Both the position numbers and the translations under genes were made by a program. From Paenibacillus sp. JDR-2 (GTDB lineage Bacteria > Bacillota > Bacilli > Paenibacillales > Paenibacillaceae), in contig NC_012914.1 of NCBI RefSeq assembly GCF_000023585.1, positions 2,056,501 through 2,120,500 on the forward strand: a stretch of DNA of 64,000 nucleotides, in the 5' to 3' direction. Below the pieces are notes generated by a model that had not been told where the DNA came from, ran no database searches, and saw only the letters and a program-made list of their open reading frames with translations. Of this stretch, positions 37,953 through 46,491 are shown one piece after another. Numbering within the stretch: position 1 is the first letter of the stretch; each line of letters begins with the position of its first letter.

Positions 37953-39437
37953 TTGGGCGTAACGATTAAGGAAGCCGCTCAGATCGTTCCTTCGTCCCGG
38001 CAGCTGGCTTGGCAGGAGACGGAGTTTTATGCGTTTATTCATTTTACCGTTAACACGTTTACGGACATGGAATGGGGAACGGGGGAAGAGTCGCCCGGGA
38101 TCTTTAGTCCCACGGAGCTTGATGCCAGGCAGTGGGTGAAGGCATGCCAAAGCGCCGGTATGAAAGGCTTGATCTTAACCTGTAAGCATCATGACGGATT
38201 TTGCCTGTGGCCTAGCCAATATACGGATCATTCGGTGAAGAGCAGCCCCTGGAAGCAAGGGGACGGCGATGTTGTGAAGGAAACAGCAGAAGCCTGCCGC
38301 GAAGCGGGACTGAAGTTCGGCATCTATGTCTCGCCATGGGACCGGCATGAAGCAAGCTATGGGGATTCCGAGCGTTATAACCGGTATTTCGTGAATCAAT
38401 TGACCGAGCTGTTGGATGGCTATGGCGAACTGTTCTGCGTCTGGTTCGACGGGGCTTGCGGAGAAGGTCCTAACGGCAAAAGGCAGGTCTATGACTGGGA
38501 TGCCTACTATGAAGTGATCCGGCGTCTGCAGCCTGGCTCGGTGATCTCGGTCTGCGGTCCGGATGTGCGTTGGTGCGGCAATGAAGCGGGACATACACGG
38601 CTGGTGGAATGGAGCGTAGTGCCGGCCAGCCTTCGGGATAACGAGAAAATTCAGGCAAATTCCCAGCAGACGGACAGCGGTGAGTTCGCGAGGCGACTTG
38701 GCTCCGAGGAAGAGGATTTGGGAAGCCGCAAGGTTCTGGCGGAGACGGACCGGGTTGTCTGGTATCCGGCAGAGACAAACACGTCAATCCGTCCAGGCTG
38801 GTTTTATCATAAGCATGAAGACGACAAAGTGAAATCAGTTGATGAGCTGGTTGATTTATATGAACGGACGGTTGGCGGGAACAGCACCTTCCTGCTGAAC
38901 TTGCCGCCGGACCGGCGCGGGCTGATCCATGAGCAGGATGTATCCCGACTGCAGGAGCTTGGCCGCGAGCTGAAGAAAAGATACCGGAGTAATCTCGCAA
39001 GCGAAGCGAACGTTACGGCTTCTGCTTCCCTTAATGAGGAACATGAAGGAGCTAAGCTTACCGATGGCCATCTCCATACGTTTTGGAGGACAGCCGAAGG
39101 AACCGAGTCGGCCACAATTGAATTGCAATGGAAGAATAGGATAACCTTCGATCGCGTCACGCTGAAGGAGCATATCCGGGAAGGTCAGCGGACTGAACGG
39201 TTTTATCTCGAATGGCATGACGGTGCGGACTGGCATCCGCTCTATGAAGGCCAAGTCATCGGATATAAAAAGATTTGCCGGTTTGAACCTGTTGAAACAG
39301 ATCGCATTCGTATCCGCATCACCGAATCAAGAGGGTATCCAACCTTGCGGGAAGCTGGCGTATACTGGACGGACATGGGGGATGAGCATGAATCGGAACC
39401 TGGCGAATCAGAGGAAAGGAAGCTTTTCTCGCCTTAA
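37953..39437 (+). CDS. GH29 alpha-L-fucosidase with C-terminal F5/8C-like domain
   Basis: This 494-residue protein has a GH29 barrel (about 10-330). Its conserved HH pair is in ILTCKHHDGFCLWPS and the nucleophile is Asp166 in VWFDGACGEG. A discoidin-like domain (about 345-470; EGAKLTDGHLHTFWR) follows. It removes alpha-L-fucose from imported oligosaccharides in the cytoplasm, as no signal peptide is present. The start is TTG 37953, with AGGAGG 9 nt upstream. An ATG at 37948 in another frame opens only a four-codon ORF. The closing segment from about residue 480 overlaps the next gene by 50 bp. It is the third gene of the permease operon. Confidence 0.92.
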   Translation: MGVTIKEAAQIVPSSRQLAWQETEFYAFIHFTVNTFTDMEWGTGEESPGIFSPTELDARQWVKACQSAGMKGLILTCKHHDGFCLWPSQYTDHSVKSSPWKQGDGDVVKETAEACREAGLKFGIYVSPWDRHEASYGDSERYNRYFVNQLTELLDGYGELFCVWFDGACGEGPNGKRQVYDWDAYYEVIRRLQPGSVISVCGPDVRWCGNEAGHTRLVEWSVVPASLRDNEKIQANSQQTDSGEFARRLGSEEEDLGSRKVLAETDRVVWYPAETNTSIRPGWFYHKHEDDKVKSVDELVDLYERTVGGNSTFLLNLPPDRRGLIHEQDVSRLQELGRELKKRYRSNLASEANVTASASLNEEHEGAKLTDGHLHTFWRTAEGTESATIELQWKNRITFDRVTLKEHIREGQRTERFYLEWHDGADWHPLYEGQVIGYKKICRFEPVETDRIRIRITESRGYPTLREAGVYWTDMGDEHESEPGESEERKLFSP

Positions 39438-40473
39438 ACGGATGTGGTGGATCGCAGGCGGCGTGCTTCTTCTTGCGTCAGCGGGATTGGCTGTTGCATG
39501 GCCCCAGCCTACGGGAGGAAGTCCTTCCGGTAGTGAAGCGATTGCGACCGTAGGCGGTCAGCCAATCAGTCTCGATGAATTCCGGCTTTATATGGATAAG
39601 GCGAAAGGCGAAGTAACCAATTATTTCAGCGTGACCTACGGGGCGGAGGATCGCAAAGATTATTGGACTTCTGCATTTGGCGGTGAAAGGCCTATTGACC
39701 GGCTGAAGAAACAAGCTATGAAAGACGCCGTTGAGGGAAAGACGCTGCAGCTGCTTGCAGTGGAGAACGGACTGGCCGAAAGCAGTTCTTTTGCCGACTT
39801 TACCCGGAATTGGAACGATAACAATCAATCAAGAGCCAAGGATTTGAAGCAGGGGAAGGCGATTTATGGCTTGGGGGAATATGATTTAAGCCAGTTCTAC
39901 TTCTATTCGATCAGCAATCTGAAGCTTGATCTGGCGGAAAAGCTAGGCGAACGGGAGCTTAAAGTGACGGATCAAGAGCTTCTTGACAGGTATCAGTCTC
40001 ATGCTGAATTCGCGGGGCAGACGCAATTAACTTATAAAGAATTGTCCATCCCTTTCGGTGACGGGGAAAGGGAACAAGCATACAAGCAAATAACGGAAGC
40101 TCAGCAGGAGCTGAAAGCGGGTTTATCTTTCGAGGAGGCCGCCAAGAAGTACACCGAAAATGGTCTTCGCGACAACACGGTTATTATTGGCGGCCAGGAT
40201 TCTCCTCTTCAGGCGGATGCGGTGCTGAAGCAGGCGGCTGCCCGGCTGGAGATCGGCGAATACTCGCCAGTCCTGGACTGTGGCAGCGGCTTCTCGATTA
40301 TCCGGCTGGTTAACCGGACCGACAACTTTTCCGTTCCGCTTGATTCGGTCAAAGCCCAGCTGCAGGAAGAGGTTCTACAGCTTAAATTTCAGGCGTATCT
40401 GGCTGATCAGGTGAAAAAGAGGAATGTGCAAATCAAGCAGGATGTTTATGATCAGTTAAAGAAAGACCAATAA
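39388..40473 (+). CDS. Membrane-anchored parvulin-like (PpiC/SurA-type) protein
   Basis: This protein of about 361 residues has a basic N-terminus and one transmembrane anchor (about 21-40), then a SurA_N-like helical region. A parvulin-like region (about 205-310) includes TQLTYKELSIPF, LKAGLSFEEAAKKYTEN and LEIGEYSPVLDCGSGFSIIRL. It is likely an extracytoplasmic folding factor or a degenerate peptidyl-prolyl isomerase. No lipobox is seen, unlike PrsA. The frame opens at 39217 inside the fucosidase gene. GGGGG 6 nt before ATG 39388 marks the start, and the gene overlaps the fucosidase by 50 bp. A link to folding of the secreted beta-helix protein is inferred. Confidence 0.78.
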   Translation: MNRNLANQRKGSFSRLKRMWWIAGGVLLLASAGLAVAWPQPTGGSPSGSEAIATVGGQPISLDEFRLYMDKAKGEVTNYFSVTYGAEDRKDYWTSAFGGERPIDRLKKQAMKDAVEGKTLQLLAVENGLAESSSFADFTRNWNDNNQSRAKDLKQGKAIYGLGEYDLSQFYFYSISNLKLDLAEKLGERELKVTDQELLDRYQSHAEFAGQTQLTYKELSIPFGDGEREQAYKQITEAQQELKAGLSFEEAAKKYTENGLRDNTVIIGGQDSPLQADAVLKQAAARLEIGEYSPVLDCGSGFSIIRLVNRTDNFSVPLDSVKAQLQEEVLQLKFQAYLADQVKKRNVQIKQDVYDQLKKDQ

Positions 40474-40502
40474 ATTTGTCCACCTTCTATGGGTCCTTTT
40501 CC

Positions 40503-40532
40503 TTGAGCAACTCTTGAAATTATTGCTATAAT
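40503..40532 (+). promoter_or_regulatory. Candidate SigA promoter for the AraC gene
   Basis: TTGAGC (40503-40508) and TATAAT (40527-40532) are separated by 18 bp, with a TGC just before the -10. They lie 56 bp before the AraC start. Confidence 0.5.
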
Positions 40533-40587
40533 TTCCTAATAGAGCTTCAGGAGAGAGCAGCATGCAAAGGCAAAAGGGGGATGGAAG

Positions 40588-41427
40588 ATGGAGCATTGCA
40601 ACGAAAGTTTTATAGTAAGCATCGATCGTTTCAAGCCGCATACCTTTCATTTGGAAGAAGGTGACGGCCTCTTTATCTCGCATTCCCATGATTATGATGA
40701 GTTGACTTTGGTTCTGGACGGAGAGGGCTATTACAGCTCCCCGGAACAAAACATAAAGGTAAGCGCGGGCAGCTTGATCTTGATTCCTCCCGGGCTGCAT
40801 CACGGCTTTGTATGCACGAAACCTTGGAGAGGGGTATCCGTTCATTTCAACCATGAGCGGATTCCGCTGCAATCCCGATACCTGTTTCATGCCGGGTATG
40901 AATGTAATCGAATTCATCATATTCAGCTCGCCGAGGAAGATACCGAATGGGCGGAAATTAGTTACAGCCAGCTGGAGAAGGAATGGAAGAAGGACCGGAG
41001 CAGCATGGATTCCTTCAATATAATGAGAATCGCGTTTGAGACAGTGATCGTCTTATTCCAGCGCTATCAAGCCCTTTTTTCCCAAACAGCCGGAGGCAAG
41101 AACGATCAGACGGTTATTCATGAAGTGTTGAAGGAAATACACGCCAGGTTCTACAGTCAGCTTACGGTTCATGAGCTGGCGTCCAAGCATTTTGTATCGG
41201 AGAGCAATTTGCGCAAGAAGTTTACCGAAATCGTTGGCGTATCGCCAAAGCAGTATATGATTAACCTGCGAATGGAGGAGGCGAAGCGTCTGCTGCGCCA
41301 GACCGACAAAGCCATTGAATCGATTTCCTCCGAGGTGGGTTTCACTTCCTCCAGCCGATTCTATGATTTCTTTGTCAAATCGGTTGGGGTGACACCTTTC
41401 GAATGGCGCAAACAAAACATGAAATAA
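40588..41427 (+). CDS. AraC-family transcriptional regulator
   Basis: This 279-residue protein has a cupin sensor (about 20-110; SAGSLILIPPGLHHGF) and a C-terminal AraC HTH (about 175-275). The HTH includes LASKHFVSESNLRKKFTEIVG and VGFTSSSRFYDFFVKS. AAGGGGG lies 7 nt before the ATG. It precedes the GH43, importer and GH2 genes on the same strand and is insulated by a strong terminator. It is therefore probably the local regulator of that locus rather than part of its operon. Confidence 0.88.
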   Translation: MEHCNESFIVSIDRFKPHTFHLEEGDGLFISHSHDYDELTLVLDGEGYYSSPEQNIKVSAGSLILIPPGLHHGFVCTKPWRGVSVHFNHERIPLQSRYLFHAGYECNRIHHIQLAEEDTEWAEISYSQLEKEWKKDRSSMDSFNIMRIAFETVIVLFQRYQALFSQTAGGKNDQTVIHEVLKEIHARFYSQLTVHELASKHFVSESNLRKKFTEIVGVSPKQYMINLRMEEAKRLLRQTDKAIESISSEVGFTSSSRFYDFFVKSVGVTPFEWRKQNMK

Positions 41428-41440
41428 CGATTCATATGAA

Positions 41441-41511
41441 GCCGTCTCCTGGAGAAATGTCATTAAGTTAAGTCTATCTTAATGGCATTTCTCCAGGAGA
41501 CGGTTTTTTTC
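41441..41511 (+). terminator. Long intrinsic terminator after the AraC gene
   Basis: A stem of about 25 bp (from CCGTCTCCTGGAGAAATG paired with CATTTCTCCAGGAGACGG, extended by ATTAAG/CTTAAT) has one bulged pair and a T run. It is unusually long for a terminator. Confidence 0.93.
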
Positions 41512-41554
41512 GACCGTCGAAACCGACTTGGCTATTCCGTTTTTTGAACAGAAA

Positions 41555-41568
41555 TTAAAGCGCTTTCG
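41555..41568 (+). promoter_or_regulatory. cre-like site upstream of GH43 gene
   Basis: TTAAAGCGCTTTCG contains the palindromic AAAGCGCTTT core and differs from the cre consensus at two positions. It lies 78 bp before the GH43 start. Confidence 0.4.
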
Positions 41569-41645
41569 TAATTGTTCGCGGGTGGGGCCTCCTAGATAAT
41601 AGGAGATGCAAGGCGTAATGATGGTGCAAGAAAAGGAGAGAGTAG

Positions 41646-42599
41646 ATGACACAAGCTGAAACATTCAACAACCCTATTGTTGCAAACGCTGGCGATCCAT
41701 GGGTGTATAAGCATACGGACGGTTATTACTACTACATGTGTACGCGGGGGAACCGTCTGGTGCTTACGCAATCGGCTAGTCTGACAGGACTTGCAGGGGG
41801 GCGCAAACAAACAATTTGGACACCTGAGGCTGGAGGCCCGTACAGCAGCAATCTGTGGGCGCCGGAAATTCATTTCCTGAATAACAAATGGTACATCTAC
41901 TACACTGCTAATGATGGAGGAGGGGATGATACCCGCCGGATTTGCGTCCTGGAGAATGAGCAGGCAGATCCGCTTGAGGGCGAGTGGGCCTGGAAAGGCG
42001 CGTTGCAGACACCTGTACCCGGTCTGGACGGAACCGTACTTGAGATGGGGGAGCAGTTGTACTTCCTATACGCCGGTTATGGTCACTTCCCGGACTATGG
42101 TTCAGCCATTTATATCATGCGAATGACAAATCCGTGGACGTTAACCGGAGAGCAGACCATGCTGACGGCTCCAACTCTGGAATGGGAGAAGCAAGGGGGT
42201 ATGGCGATTAATGAAGGGCCTGTTATGCTGAAGCGTAACGGAAGAGTGTTTCTTATTTATTCTGCCAGCACGACCTGGTCCGAGGATTATTCGCTTGGGA
42301 TGCTGACCATGGAGGATTCGGCAGACCCGATGGCTGCGGATTCCTGGACGAAAACGATGCAGCCGGTATTTAAGAAAAGCGTTGAGAACGGGGTATACGC
42401 GACGGGACATAACAGCTTTACCAAGTCGCCTGATGATCAGGAGGATTGGATTGTCTTCCATGCGCTGCATGCGCCTGGAGTGGAGACCAAGCATCGTGCA
42501 ACCCGTATTCAGAAGTTTGGCTGGCATTCGGACGGATCGCCTGATTTTGGAGTGCCTTACGGGGATACGTTTGCCTTGAAGGTGCCATCGGGGGAATAA
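41646..42599 (+). CDS. GH43 glycoside hydrolase (arabinanase/xylosidase type)
   Basis: This 317-residue five-bladed beta-propeller has the three GH43 acids: general base Asp17 in AGDPWVYKHTDG, pKa modulator Asp128 in GLDGTVL and general acid Glu190 in INEGPVML. It cleaves alpha-L-arabinofuranosyl or beta-D-xylosyl (sometimes beta-galactosyl) bonds with inversion. The subfamily cannot be settled by eye. There is no signal peptide, so it is cytoplasmic. AAAAGGAGAG precedes the ATG. It lies ahead of a binding lipoprotein, two permeases and a GH2 enzyme, which suggests joint degradation of an arabinose- or galactose-containing glycan. Confidence 0.92.
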   Translation: MTQAETFNNPIVANAGDPWVYKHTDGYYYYMCTRGNRLVLTQSASLTGLAGGRKQTIWTPEAGGPYSSNLWAPEIHFLNNKWYIYYTANDGGGDDTRRICVLENEQADPLEGEWAWKGALQTPVPGLDGTVLEMGEQLYFLYAGYGHFPDYGSAIYIMRMTNPWTLTGEQTMLTAPTLEWEKQGGMAINEGPVMLKRNGRVFLIYSASTTWSEDYSLGMLTMEDSADPMAADSWTKTMQPVFKKSVENGVYATGHNSFTKSPDDQEDWIVFHALHAPGVETKHRATRIQKFGWHSDGSPDFGVPYGDTFALKVPSGE

Positions 42600-42735
42600 G
42601 CAACAGCTCTTTTTTTTACCGATTGATACATCAATTCTGTAACTAAATAGTTTTTCTGCGAACTACAACGGAGGAAAAGCCTTTTTATAGGCGGGAATTG
42701 ATGAGATCAGCTTTGTTAGTTCCAATATTTAAAAA

Positions 42736-42749
42736 TGAAAACGTTGACA
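42736..42749 (+). promoter_or_regulatory. Perfect cre (CcpA) site upstream of binding-protein gene
   Basis: TGAAAACGTTGACA matches TGWAANCGNTNWCA at every position. It lies 46 bp before ATG 42795, in a short noncoding gap that also opens a false reading frame. Carbon catabolite repression of the importer operon is the simplest reading. Confidence 0.7.
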
Positions 42750-42794
42750 TTCAAGTATGGAAGTTCATTAAACGTGAAGCAGGGGGATAAAAAC

Positions 42795-44540
42795 ATGGGA
42801 ACGATGAAGAAACGTTTGCTTAACCTGTTACTTGTATCCGTACTAACCGGTTCCGCTCTAGCGGCCTGCAGCAACAACAATAATGATCCGAAGGAGTCCG
42901 CTGATCCTGCCGCAACAACCGACAGCTCGCAGGCGCCGGCTGTAACGACGGCTTTCTCGGATATCAGCCCAACCATCCGCGGCAATAAAGCCCCAACCCA
43001 AGAGCAGATGGATGAAGTCAACAACACGTTAAACGATACTTATCTCGGCGATCTGTACGACGAGAAAATTCCAAGCCATTATGACGCGTACCCTTATAAA
43101 AAGGACGTAACGCTGGACGTATGGCTGCCGGCCGATTCCCAAATTCCGGATATGAACAATCAGGTCGTACAGAAGCAGGTCGAGAAATTAACCGGCATCA
43201 AGGTTAATTTCATTACGCCTCCGGTTGGCCAGGAAGCGGACGCGTTTACGCTGATGATGTCTTCGGGCGAGCTGCCGGACATTATTATCGAGCCGGAACG
43301 TTACCCGGGCGGACTTGAAGCGGGCGTTAAAGACGGCGCTTATCTGGATTTGACGGATTATATGGATAAATACGCTCCGAACTATAGCGAATGGCGCAAC
43401 TCCGATGAGACAAGAAGAAAAACAACGGTAACGGACAGCGGCAAGCTGTTGGGCTTCTATGGCATCGCTCCTTATTCCGAATGGATGTGGTTCGGCATGC
43501 TGATCAAGAAGGAAGCGCTTGATAAGACGGGACTCGAAGTGCCGAATACGATTGACGAATGGCATACGTTCCTGACCAAAGCGAAGGAAGTCGGCTACAG
43601 CGAGCCGCTCAACTACGGTTCCACTTACGGTCAGATCTTTACGGGCATCATCAACGGTGCTTATGGCGTATGGGACTGGACGTTTATGGATGCGGACGGC
43701 AAGGTGCAATGGGGCCCGGCCCAGCCTAAAGCGAAGGACTATCTGGCTACCATGCAGCAATGGAACAAAGAGGGACTGCTGAACAAAGACTGGGCGACTG
43801 CGGACTTCAACCAGCGGATGGCAAGCGCCATTTCGGCTAAAACAGCCGTTATGATGGATTCCCCGGATACGATGTGGAGCTACTGGAAGCAGCAGAACAA
43901 TATCGACTTCGTTGGCGCTCTGAACCCGGTTCTGAACGCCGGCGACAAGGCGGCTACCACCTACAAGAACTTCAAGAGAACAGGCAGATCCGCTGCGGTT
44001 ACGACGCAGGCCGATGATGTGGAAGCGGCTATGAGATTTCTTGATTTTGCTTACAGCAAGAAAGGCTGGGAGATTCTGAACTACGGCGAATACGGCAAGG
44101 TGCATCTGGTTGACGAGACGGGCAAGCCTTACTTCCAGCCTGACAGCTATATTTACAAAGATCCGGACGGTCAGCCGGTAGCGACAACTCTTGTGAAATA
44201 CCGCATGCACTCCTGGCCGGATATCCGCGACGAGCATAACTCCAACCCGCTGATCGTGGCAGAAGGCAGCTACTCGGGCGACATTCGGAAAACTTGGACG
44301 GAAAATATGGACACAAGCGTAGCGATGCCTCCGATTACGTTCACGACGGAAGAAGCCTCCCGCGAAGCGGAGCTTGGCAACCAGCTGTCGACGCTGCGCA
44401 ATGAATATTTTGCCAAGATTATTAAAGGACAGCTGCCGGTAGATGCGTACGACAAATTCCTGAGCGAAGCGAAGAAGATGGGACTTGACGAATTCCTGAG
44501 CATCCATCAGGCTGCGCTTGACCGGTATAACGCGCGGTAA
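42795..44540 (+). CDS. Extracellular sugar-binding lipoprotein of the LplA family
   Basis: This 581-residue lipoprotein has lipobox ALAAC with the cysteine at residue 25, a short linker and a large two-lobed solute-binding domain (DIIIEPERYPGGLEAGVKDG, then FYGIAPYSEWMWFG). GGGGG 8 nt before ATG 42795 marks the start. The frame extension to 42735 is rejected because it covers the cre site. It works with the permeases at 44637 and 45570. The neighbouring GH43 and GH2 genes suggest an arabinosyl or galactosyl oligosaccharide as ligand. Confidence 0.93.
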   Translation: MGTMKKRLLNLLLVSVLTGSALAACSNNNNDPKESADPAATTDSSQAPAVTTAFSDISPTIRGNKAPTQEQMDEVNNTLNDTYLGDLYDEKIPSHYDAYPYKKDVTLDVWLPADSQIPDMNNQVVQKQVEKLTGIKVNFITPPVGQEADAFTLMMSSGELPDIIIEPERYPGGLEAGVKDGAYLDLTDYMDKYAPNYSEWRNSDETRRKTTVTDSGKLLGFYGIAPYSEWMWFGMLIKKEALDKTGLEVPNTIDEWHTFLTKAKEVGYSEPLNYGSTYGQIFTGIINGAYGVWDWTFMDADGKVQWGPAQPKAKDYLATMQQWNKEGLLNKDWATADFNQRMASAISAKTAVMMDSPDTMWSYWKQQNNIDFVGALNPVLNAGDKAATTYKNFKRTGRSAAVTTQADDVEAAMRFLDFAYSKKGWEILNYGEYGKVHLVDETGKPYFQPDSYIYKDPDGQPVATTLVKYRMHSWPDIRDEHNSNPLIVAEGSYSGDIRKTWTENMDTSVAMPPITFTTEEASREAELGNQLSTLRNEYFAKIIKGQLPVDAYDKFLSEAKKMGLDEFLSIHQAALDRYNAR

Positions 44541-44636
44541 TTTCAAGTTTAGGTTTATACAGGAGATATACGGGCATGGCTGTTTGCGGATTCCGCAGGC
44601 GGCGATGCCCTACCTGGGAAATAAGGCGGTGGATGC

Positions 44637-45551
44637 ATGAGAACGGGTCAAATCATCAAAAAGGACGTTAGAAAAAACTGGTTTGTCTATTTATTGGCGG
44701 TACCTGTTATCGCATGGTTTGTCATTTTCTGCTATGGGCCGATGTGGGGATTGTTGATCGCATTCAAAGACTTTAAGCCGCTGCTGGGCTTCTCGAACAG
44801 CGACTGGGTAGGCTTGAAGCATTTTATCGATTTCTTCGGGGGGCCGTATTTCTGGCGGGTCGTTAAAAATACGCTGATGCTGAACGTATGGGGCCTTGCT
44901 TTTGGTTTCACCGCTCCGATTGTATTGGCGTTATTACTCAACGAAGTACGAGACGGCAAATTCAAGAAGCTGGTACAGACGATCACTTACATGCCGCATT
45001 TTATCTCTCTGGTTGTCGTGTGCGGGATGATTCATATTTTTACGGAGGATGAAGGGGTTATTACCCAACTGCTTCAGCTGATTACAGGCAAGGATTATAC
45101 CTCTTTACTCGGGTATTCCCAGTTTTTCAGGCCGATCTATACATTCTCCGACATCTGGCAGACGATCGGCTGGTCCAGCATCATCTATCTCGCTGCCATG
45201 AGCTCGATTGATTCAACGCTGTACGAAGCGGCGGATATGGACGGAATCGGCAGATTGAAGAAAATGTGGCATATTACGCTGCCGCAGATCAGCCCGGTCA
45301 TCATTATTCTATTTATCTTCGCCGTAGGCGGCATCATGGCGTCCAGCTATGAGAAGATTATCCTTCTCTATAATCCGCTTACCTATGATAGAGCCGATGT
45401 TATTGCTTCCTATGTCTACCGGAGAGGCTTGCGCGAAGCGAGCTTGAGCTATTCGACGGCCGTTGGTCTTATCAGCTCGTTAGTCAACTTTGCCCTGCTG
45501 TGGGTAACGAACAAAATAGCAAGCCGCAAATCCGAAGTGAGCTTATGGTAG
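44637..45551 (+). CDS. Sugar ABC transporter permease, LplB type
   Basis: This 304-residue permease has six helices, the segment YGPMWGLLIAFKDFKPLLGF and the EAA loop LYEAADMDGIGRLKKMWHITLP. The upstream site GGCGGTGG is only moderate. It follows the binding-protein gene after 96 bp and precedes its partner permease by 18 bp. No ATPase is encoded in the locus. Confidence 0.92.
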   Translation: MRTGQIIKKDVRKNWFVYLLAVPVIAWFVIFCYGPMWGLLIAFKDFKPLLGFSNSDWVGLKHFIDFFGGPYFWRVVKNTLMLNVWGLAFGFTAPIVLALLLNEVRDGKFKKLVQTITYMPHFISLVVVCGMIHIFTEDEGVITQLLQLITGKDYTSLLGYSQFFRPIYTFSDIWQTIGWSSIIYLAAMSSIDSTLYEAADMDGIGRLKKMWHITLPQISPVIIILFIFAVGGIMASSYEKIILLYNPLTYDRADVIASYVYRRGLREASLSYSTAVGLISSLVNFALLWVTNKIASRKSEVSLW

Positions 45552-45569
45552 AAAGGGGAGGCTTTTACG

Positions 45570-46469
45570 ATGAAGTATCAGTCGATCAGCAGCAGAACAT
45601 TTGATGTCATGATCTATGTCCTGCTCACGGTTTTAACATTGTGCTGCCTGTATCCGATCGTCCATATCATTTTCGCTTCCGTTAGCGATCCGGCAAGACT
45701 GGTTGCGCATAAAGGCGTTCTGTTAAAACCTCTTGGCCTTACGATTGACGGCTACAAGCTGATTTTTAAGGATAACAGTCTATTGGTGGGCTATAAGAAT
45801 ACAATCTTGTATGTAGGGCTTGGAACGTTAGTGAATATGCTCATGACGATTATGGGCGCTTTCGTTCTGTCCAGGCGGGATTTGTATTTCAAGAAATATA
45901 TCATGATCATTATTACCGTGACGATGTTTTTTGGCGGCGGATTGATTCCGTGGTTCTTATTAATGAAGGATATCGGCCTGTACAACAATCTGTGGGCGAT
46001 GATTCTGCCTACGGCCTTGAACACTTGGAATATGATCGTGCTCCGTACCGGCTTCCAGTCGATTCCGACCGAGCTCGAGGAAGCGGCGATTATTGACGGC
46101 GCAAGCCAGCTGAAGCTGCTCGTAAACGTTATTCTGCCGCTGTCCAAGGCGACGCTCGCCGTTATTTTCCTCTATTATCTCGTAGGCAACTGGAACTCCT
46201 GGTTTAACGCGATGGTGCTGCTGAAGGACCGGGATCAGTTCCCGCTGCAGCTGCTGCTCAAGGAGATTCTGGTGGCTAACGATTCAACGGCTACGACTCA
46301 GGGCAGCGCCGGCGGCGTTGTGATCGACAGCGCATCCAGCGCGACCGCTTTCCGGGAATTGGTGAAGTATTGCACGATCGTCTTCTCCACGTTGCCGATT
46401 CTGATGGTGTATCCGTTCCTGCAGAAATATTTTGTTAAAGGCGTCTATGTCGGTTCAATTAAAGGCTAA
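45570..46469 (+). CDS. Sugar ABC transporter permease, LplC/YtcP type
   Basis: This 299-residue permease has six helices, the EAA loop LEEAAIIDGASQLKLLVNVILP and the ending KYFVKGVYVGSIKG. The ribosome site GAAAGGGGAGG is strong. It lies 22 bp before the GH2 gene, so transporter and enzyme are co-transcribed. Confidence 0.92.
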   Translation: MKYQSISSRTFDVMIYVLLTVLTLCCLYPIVHIIFASVSDPARLVAHKGVLLKPLGLTIDGYKLIFKDNSLLVGYKNTILYVGLGTLVNMLMTIMGAFVLSRRDLYFKKYIMIIITVTMFFGGGLIPWFLLMKDIGLYNNLWAMILPTALNTWNMIVLRTGFQSIPTELEEAAIIDGASQLKLLVNVILPLSKATLAVIFLYYLVGNWNSWFNAMVLLKDRDQFPLQLLLKEILVANDSTATTQGSAGGVVIDSASSATAFRELVKYCTIVFSTLPILMVYPFLQKYFVKGVYVGSIKG

Positions 46470-46491
46470 TTGCAAAGGAGCTTGCTAACTT

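Noticed and set aside
42735..42794. N-terminal extension of the binding lipoprotein to 42735
   Set aside because: It would place a cre site inside the gene and 20 residues before a normal lipoprotein signal peptide; GGGGG precedes ATG 42795.
43188..44546. 452-residue minus-strand open frame opposite the binding lipoprotein
   Set aside because: Antisense shadow caused by codon bias; no motif, and the plus-strand gene has a lipobox, ribosome site and operon context.
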